DNA from: Stemphylium vesicarium
Taxonomy: Eukaryota > Ascomycota > Dothideomycetes > Pleosporales > Pleosporaceae
DNA: 64,000 nucleotides
Assembly: GCA_004380135.1 (NCBI GenBank)
Contig: QXCR01000162.1
Span: forward strand, 1 to 64,000
Direction of reading: 5' to 3'
In this document: one piece after another, positions 57,973 through 64,000 of the stretch
Position numbering within the stretch: the first letter of the stretch is position 1
Layout: each line of letters begins with the position of its first letter
Translations under genes and position numbers: made by a program
The notes under the pieces: model-generated
The model's input: the letters and a program-made list of their open reading frames with translations, nothing else
The model's database searches: none
What the model was told of the DNA's origin: nothing

Positions 57973-58763
57973 TATATCATTCTTGCTCGCTATCTGCGTT
58001 CTCGGCTATGCGTGACTCGCGTGCATATCCCGCTTCGAGTCTAAATTTCTTTTTTGCATGATAACCTCCCTGATTTTCTGTCGGCGTTAAGACTCCAGGG
58101 CTGTCGAACGTGGATAACAGTGTAGAGTTACGACAACAACAACAACCAGCCAGAACGGAGTCAAGAGGACTAGACATGCCGAGTTTCTCTTTTCGTCCTC
58201 TTGCCCTTGTCCGCAGTCTTGACAAAGAACGCTATCACGTGCAAAATTCGCTCTGGTTTCGGCTACGTGTGGACGCGATTTTGCGAGGGACTTGGAGGCC
58301 GATGGGTAGGCCTGGCAGACGCACCTAGGTATCTTATTTTCCAACGACCACGAATATTGTACTGTTGTACGACTCAGTACGAGCTCGAAAGTGATGGCGA
58401 ATCGGGCAGATGTATGATCAGCGGTGTGGATGCAGCCGATGTGGAGGGGCAGTGATTACCGACGAGATGTCGATTGTTTTCGGTAGCTAGCTTCTCTGAT
58501 GCTGGCCCGTTCAGATTGGTATTGAACAAGACAACACTATTATACGTAGTTTGTGGAAACCTCCACCCCGGCCCCAAGGTCGGCTAACCCTTTGTTAACT
58601 AACAGCTACGGGGCCGAAATTTCACGGTACACAAGCCGGCATCTAGCAACCACATGAATCATGCCTATCATCCGAATTCAAGGGAATGGTTAAATGGCGA
58701 GGGAAGCTGGACAACATCCGCTTCCCTCTTGACGCGTTATATCCACGTATCGAATCTTTCAAA
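57973..58763. other. Intergenic before the FAD monooxygenase
   Basis: The 791 bp contain no supported gene. The last part is the promoter of the monooxygenase; an in-frame alternative ATG for it lies at 58686. Confidence 0.5.
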
Positions 58764-60115
58764 ATGACACCGAACACGTCTTTACCCCTTAACGTCACAA
58801 TCATTGGAGCTGGAATAGCCGGACTATTCGCTGCTCGAGTGCTTCGAGAGAAGCACAACGTGACTCTCCTCGAGCGCTCCAGCGGTGCTAACGAAGTCGG
58901 GGCTGCCGTAACGCCAGGCCCAAATGCAACGCGATGGCTCGTAAAGTACGGTTGGGACACGGATAAATCTGCAGCGATATCACTCCAGACTGTTACCAGT
59001 CGCGATCACCACAACACCGTCATCCAAGAGCAGGATGTGTCCTATATCAAGAACAGGTTTGGCAGCGACTGGTATGTCATACATCGCATCGATCTCTGGA
59101 CGGAGCTTCTCAGGCTGGCAACGGCTCCTTCGGAGGAATTGGGGATTAAAGGACAACCGGCAAGATTGGCTTGGAACGTGGATGTCAAGGGCGTTGATGT
59201 TAAGACCGGGGATGTGACGTTAGCATGTGGCCGGGTTGTCAAGTCGGATTTGGTTATCGGTGAGTTTAGATCTGCGAGATGCCTAGGAGACTGTATTTTG
59301 CGAGCTAACACCAGCGTTGAATAGGCGCGGATGGGATCAAGTCCATGGTGAGACCCCTCGTAACTGGCGAACAGACTCAGCCCTGCTCGTCTGGTGCGTC
59401 TATGTTTCGCTTCGTGCTCCCCCGTGCCGTTGTGGAAGATGCAACGGCTGGGACCGCAATGGCAGGTATCATGGACAGACGCCAACTCAACGTATGGCTT
59501 GCGCCTGATGGAACCGGCCGCTCGGTCGTCTCGTATCCTTGCAGAAACCATGAGCTGCTGAATGTAGGCTGCATTGCTCCCGACAAGCTCATCGATTTGC
59601 CAGTCGCCGACTCGTGGTCAGCGCCGGGAGACCGCAAAGATTTATTGAGGGTCTTTGGCGACTTTGCGGTACAGCCACTTCTTAGGTAAGCTCACGCGGA
59701 TCGAACGAGGCATTGCACTAATTCGTCCGGTGACAGCAAAGCCCAGGACATCAAGCTTTGGACGCTTCGCGACCACGATCCATTGAAGACGTATACTCGA
59801 GGAAGGACAGTGCTTATCGGTGATGCTGCTCACGCAATGACACCGCACCAAGGACAGGGAGCATCGCAGGCGATTGAAGATGGCGAGGGATTGAGTTTGT
59901 TCATCGACCAGGAGGTGTCGCGTGAAGGGGTGTCGAACGTGCTGCGTGTCTTTGACAGTGTGCGGCGGGTGAGAGCTTCCAAGGTGCAGGCCATCACACG
60001 CAACGTACACGAGGACAGAACGATCGAAGCGATTTGGAAGGATCAGCATTACAACATGACATACCACGGTATCCGAGCTTCTATAACGCGTCTAGATACT
60101 GGGGAAGACATCTGA
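58764..60115 (+). CDS. FAD-dependent monooxygenase, salicylate-hydroxylase type
   Basis: Three exons (58764-59259, 59325-59685, 59737-60115) encode 411 residues. The FAD-binding fold opens with VTIIGAGIAGLFAARVL near residues 11-27 and LLERSSGANEVGAAVTPGPN. The second motif is DLVIGADGIKS. GDAAHAMTPHQGQGASQAIED is the flavin-ribityl motif of class A aromatic hydroxylases. Both introns join in phase. Such enzymes hydroxylate salicylate-like aromatics or secondary-metabolite intermediates; the substrate is unknown. The AAAATGA context at 58764 is preferred over the upstream ATG at 58686. The next gene on the same strand, 169 bp downstream, is a regulator, which suggests a shared function. Confidence 0.88.
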
Positions 60116-60284
60116 GGAGAGGGTGGTGTTCTCGGCCGAATGCTAGGTTCATTTTAAACCCGACACTAGATAATTTGAGGACTAGACCCACATTCGCTCT
60201 GTGCTATATGATGTTCCCCAGACCGACCTCCGCACTCGGCCTGACATTACCGTGACACTAGAAGCATCCCACGCGAGCCATGCA

Positions 60285-63200
60285 ATGAACGCCACGCCAT
60301 TACAATGCTCTGTCTGCAATCGCAACTTTTCACGTTCCGACCATCTCAACCGCCATTTTCGCAGTCGTATGTATCTTCATAAGGCTCATTTCGTGGGCAG
60401 GGAAGAGGCACTGCTGAAACAAGTCCAGACACTCGTGAGAAGCCATACTCATGCCAAATCTGCGGTAAAGGTTTTGGGCGGGCGTAAGTATGCATTATCC
60501 ATCGCTCTTTTTCAGGGCTTCACTGAAGACTGCCAGCGATCTGGTCAAACGGCACACTGCTCAACATGCGCTCGATACACCTGCAGCAAGAATGGCTCGA
60601 GCCGCATCACGATCTGAACGTAGGGTCAACCAAGCGTGTAAAGCATGCGCTGCATCAAAACTAAAATGTGCCGACACAAAACCATGCGCCCGCTGCATTC
60701 AACGAAACATCACTTGTGTCTTTCACAGAGATTTCCGTCAGACTGGCGATACCACCGATCAACGAGATGCTAGCAATGAGGTCAATTGTAACGACGTCAA
60801 TATGGGTAACTTCGACTTTGAGCAATCGCCTTCAAACGAGGTGTCACTGCCTACCACACAGCAAAGGCATGAGCAGTTTATCGGGACAACCCCTCCGTCT
60901 GAACGAGATGTTGAGCCCAATGAACTAGGCAACAGTATGGCTAATAATGTTCCAATGCCAGAGACAGTATCTGGCTCCATGGAGACCACTCACGAGTTCA
61001 ACGTCGAGAACCCCAATGTGCCTGGTGGCGGGCCTGCCAACGAACAAATTGAACAATACACCCCTACGTTTGACGACGCTCCCCGTAACCACAGTGATTT
61101 CTTAAGAGATATTCTAGGTTCGCGTGCTGTATCACCCATACCGACAGCCGCTGATGATATTGTAACGAACATTGGCTGGGACATGTTTTCGAACATTGAT
61201 CAACAGTTCCCTGACCTTGAAAACCTCTCCACGGTGGACTTGCAATCTCTGAACACATTCTTCCCGGATTACATAAACTTCGTTGCCCCGCCCAAAGACA
61301 ACGAAAAGTCTTTCGAGGATATAGCTTCGACTGCTGCAACACAAGCATTCAAAAAGTCCGGCTGGGACTGGGGCCCTACTCAACAGGACTGCAGCTCAGT
61401 AGAAAAGAGACATTTCATACTTCCTGCAGGATGCGACCCATCTGAAAGTAATGCCCCGCGAAACCAAGTCCCTGCACTTCCTATTCTCAAGCCCGGGGAT
61501 CGAAATAGGTTGCTTTTGCTCATTTTGCAGCATTGTGCAAAGGAACAGTGGATAGCAATCGCGCCCACTTTCCCGTCTGAGCTTTTCCTCGATCAGCTGC
61601 TGCGACGATTCCTTGCTTCCCAACGGACATCGATGCTTCCCTGGTTTCATGCAACGGCTTTGCAACTGGACACAATATCGGACGAGTTCCTGGCCTCCAT
61701 CATTGGCGCTGGTGCGTGTCTTGCGCCTGTTGTTCCGGTACAGCACTTCGGCTACTGCATGCCCGAAGTGTTGCGATATGCGATTGTCGCTCGTGTATGT
61801 CCAGAGATTTTCCAGCCCTTCTATCGTAGTTGGAATGTTCTGTGTTGCTGACCTTTGCTTATTAGTGGACTGACGATAATTCGACCTCTCGGGATGTCCA
61901 ACTGCTACATTCTTGGCGTAAGTCGAAACAACCCTCCGTTGGAAGGAGTTCCGCATTTGATCCATGTGCGCATCTTTGCTGACATGAGTCAGTTACTCAA
62001 GCTGAAGTTGCGACATGGAGTGGGAGCAAACGACAGATGGAAATCGGTGAAAGTAACTACCAGCAAGCCATCACAGTGAGCGCAACCGAAGACCAATCTC
62101 AAACTACTCAGCATCTCTCTGACGTGATTTTAGATCATTCGTCGCGCTCGTTGGCTCCGACAGGGCCAATACAAGCATATATGTCCGGAAGCTACAGACG
62201 ACATCCAAACACTCCATGCCAAATGGCAAGACTGGATAGTCCAAGAATCAAGAAAAAGGTACGTTGTGTTTGGAGTTGAGCTGACTTGTAAACGCATATC
62301 CCATAACGTGTTTGTACCAGACTCATTTACCGAGCGTTTGTCTTCGACGCCAGACTATCCATGCTGAATCATGTCAACCCACTCATGTCCCACATCGAAA
62401 TGCGCATCCCGCTTCCTGCTCCTAACCGCATTTGGTGGGCCACAACAGCAGAAGAGTGGAAGACAGAATATGATAACGCTCAACAATCCATATTGGCAAG
62501 TGAAAAGACGCTGGTGGAAGCTGTTAGGACACCCATGCGCGGTCAAAGCACATCAAATATCGACGCTCAATCGACTCTGTGTACGCTCTACGGCTTCTGG
62601 AGCTTGGTATGGGAACACCAAATACTGCATGAAATGCCCTACTGGGAGGACTCGGCGACCGCTGATCCTTTTGCGCATGCACCAAGCATAGTGCCTGCGC
62701 GACGTCGACCTCTATTGCAAGGCTTGAACGCGCTGCGTAACAGCCTCGGCACAGAAGGATCACCTGTGTGTGCACAATCTAAACTTATGCTGGAATACCT
62801 CAGCATGGTCACCCTCGTACCCCTTTATGCCCTACACGCCTTCGCCGGTCGAGACGGCGAGAATGAAGCCCGCCGGGTATACCCCATCCTGCAGCAGTGG
62901 ACGCAGACTCGCGAGGCCCGCCAAAGCGTCTGGCACGCCGGGCAAATCTACCGCATAGCCGGCGAACACCCCATCCACACCTTGAACGACACATGCGTCA
63001 TATTTCTGTACCAAGCGAGCATAACGCTCTGGGTCTATGGCGTAGTGATGAGCGCACGCCGATCTCGAGATATTACCTCGTTACCATTATCGTGCGATCT
63101 CAACCAAGATGAGCTGGTGTGGCTCAACGGCGATGCATGCATGGCGATGCGCCGATTCATTGGCACTGCAGACGGTGTACCGTCGCTGAAATGTCTCCAC

Positions 63201-63365
63201 AACGCGCAGTTTCGGTTTGTGGAAGATGCAAGGGGCACTATGGACCTAGCCGTGCAACTGCTCCGTCGCCCACTAGGCGCAGGCGAAGGAATACTGGGGA
63301 TCGTAGAGAGCATGACGAGACTGATGGAAGAATTGGCAAGAGTAGCAGAGATGCTGGAAATCTAA
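60285..63365 (+). CDS. Transcription factor with two C2H2 fingers plus a Zn2Cys6 cluster
   Basis: Seven exons (60285-60366, 60429-60483, 60537-61794, 61866-61917, 61993-62075, 62134-62258, 62321-63365) encode 899 residues. Finger 1 is CSVCNRNFSRSDHLNRHFRS and ends at the first intron. Finger 2 is CQICGKGFGRADLVKRHTAQ plus H and is split by the second. A Zn2Cys6 cluster follows (CKACAASKLKCADTKPC, then ARC and NITC; C-x2-C-x6-C-x5-C-x2-C-x6-C). The C-terminal half has the fungal_trans pattern, seen in DVQLLHSWLTQAEVATWSGS, KRQMEIGES, RLIYRAFVFDARLSM and RIPLPAPNRIWWATTAEEWK. Dual C2H2/Zn2Cys6 regulators are a known but small ascomycete class. The exon map is my reconstruction; introns 4 and 5 are the least certain. 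Confidence 0.85.
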
Positions 63366-63497
63366 CTTGCCCAAACCCCACGCCCCTTAACCACTGAACT
63401 AGCCAACACCATAGCACGACGACGAGACTCGCGAATACAAAAGCTTCAACAATCTTCCTTTTACGTTGCGAAAAATAAAACTTCTCCTTTTCCCAAG

Positions 63498-64000
63498 CTA
63501 CCCCTTCACCTTGTCCCACCCTTTATACACCGTCCACCCCGTCCCTCCCACCACGGTAATCGCAATCGGCAGCAAATACGTAAACAACCCAATCACAATG
63601 CCTTGTTCGAAAAAGCCCCAAGCCCCTGCCTTCGGCTGCCCCGTCGCCTTGAGCGGCTTCCGCGCCACCGCATCTATGAACGCAGCTTTCGCCACGATAG
63701 TCGACATCAAGTGTGAGCGTGGACCGGGGACGACTTGCGGACTGGGCTGCTCGAACATGGCGCTTGTGTAGCGCATGCGGAGGTTGAACGGGTAGTCGAC
63801 GGGAGGTGTTGGACCCACTTTCGATGTGAGTTAGGTTCCGCTGCAAGATAATGGGAGAAGGAAAGGAGAGGGGCTTACTAGATAGCTGGGCGGGGATGTG
63901 GTTTACGTATGTGGCTTGGCTGGGGATGTGTTGGGAGAGGTACTTTGCTTCTCGTGGGCTGCTGAAGAGGTATAGAGCGCCGAGGGGCGTGGGTCCTGTG
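63498..64000 (-). CDS. Aldehyde dehydrogenase-like protein, C-terminal part (5' end beyond window)
   Basis: The visible exons are 63879-64000 (open at the window edge) and 63498-63817, with a 61-nt intron joined in phase 1. The encoded end begins TGPTPLGALYLFSSPREAKY and continues ATYVNHIPAQLSMGPTPPVD. It then has FNLRMRYTSAMFEQPSPQVV and a hydrophobic helix (GIVIGLFTYLLPIAITVVGG) before a short basic tail. This matches the last part of fungal aldehyde-dehydrogenase-fold proteins that end in a membrane anchor. Catalytic residues lie outside the window. A soluble dehydrogenase activity cannot be confirmed. Confidence 0.65.

Overview
This window is nuclear DNA of a filamentous ascomycete (Pezizomycotina). 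Genes are compact, with short GT-AG introns of about 45-170 nt and internal branch sites of the CTRAC type. Gene families and protein style fit Dothideomycetes, most likely Pleosporales, but that placement is inference. I resolve 25 protein genes, two of them cut by the window edges. No tRNA, rRNA, CRISPR array or intact transposon was recognised. Exon borders were worked out by hand from splice signals, reading phase and protein-family continuity.

Positions 1-14450 look like an accessory stretch. They hold a secreted lipocalin-like protein (cut at the left edge), a hypothetical protein with a frame break, a secreted type-B carboxylesterase divergent from a PLAC8 Cys-rich protein, a Upc2-like Zn2Cys6 regulator, a secreted tannase/feruloyl esterase and an epoxide hydrolase. 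Gaps are long, and two of them carry copies of one diverged repeat.

Positions 15349-31000 are mostly housekeeping: HIS4 (histidine synthesis), a seven-knuckle CCHC protein, a DHA14-type MFS transporter, HRD3 (ER-associated degradation), an F-box-like family protein with a frame break, an NADPH quinone reductase-like enzyme and the ubiquitin shuttle DSK2.

Positions 31478-38929 hold RPB2, a rare-looking fusion of a STAND-type N-terminal domain with an FHA domain, and a cyclophilin-RRM-RS protein of the PPIL4 family. Positions 39000-46300 are dominated by one Zn2Cys6 regulator flanked by about 2.8 and 2.9 kb of apparently non-coding DNA.

Positions 46309-57972 hold a Munc13/C2 exocytosis protein, an Ino4-like bHLH factor, the histidine methyltransferase HPM1, an unrecognised membrane protein and mitochondrial threonyl-tRNA synthetase. 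Positions 58764-64000 hold a FAD monooxygenase placed 169 bp upstream of a seven-exon transcription factor that carries two C2H2 fingers plus a Zn2Cys6 cluster, then the C-terminus of an aldehyde dehydrogenase-like membrane protein.

The features most worth following are the monooxygenase/dual-zinc-finger pair, the STAND-N/FHA fusion, the in-frame acidic extension behind the DSK2 stop, the CCHC gene whose introns sit at one equivalent codon of successive knuckles, and the clustered CreA-like sites before the tannase gene.
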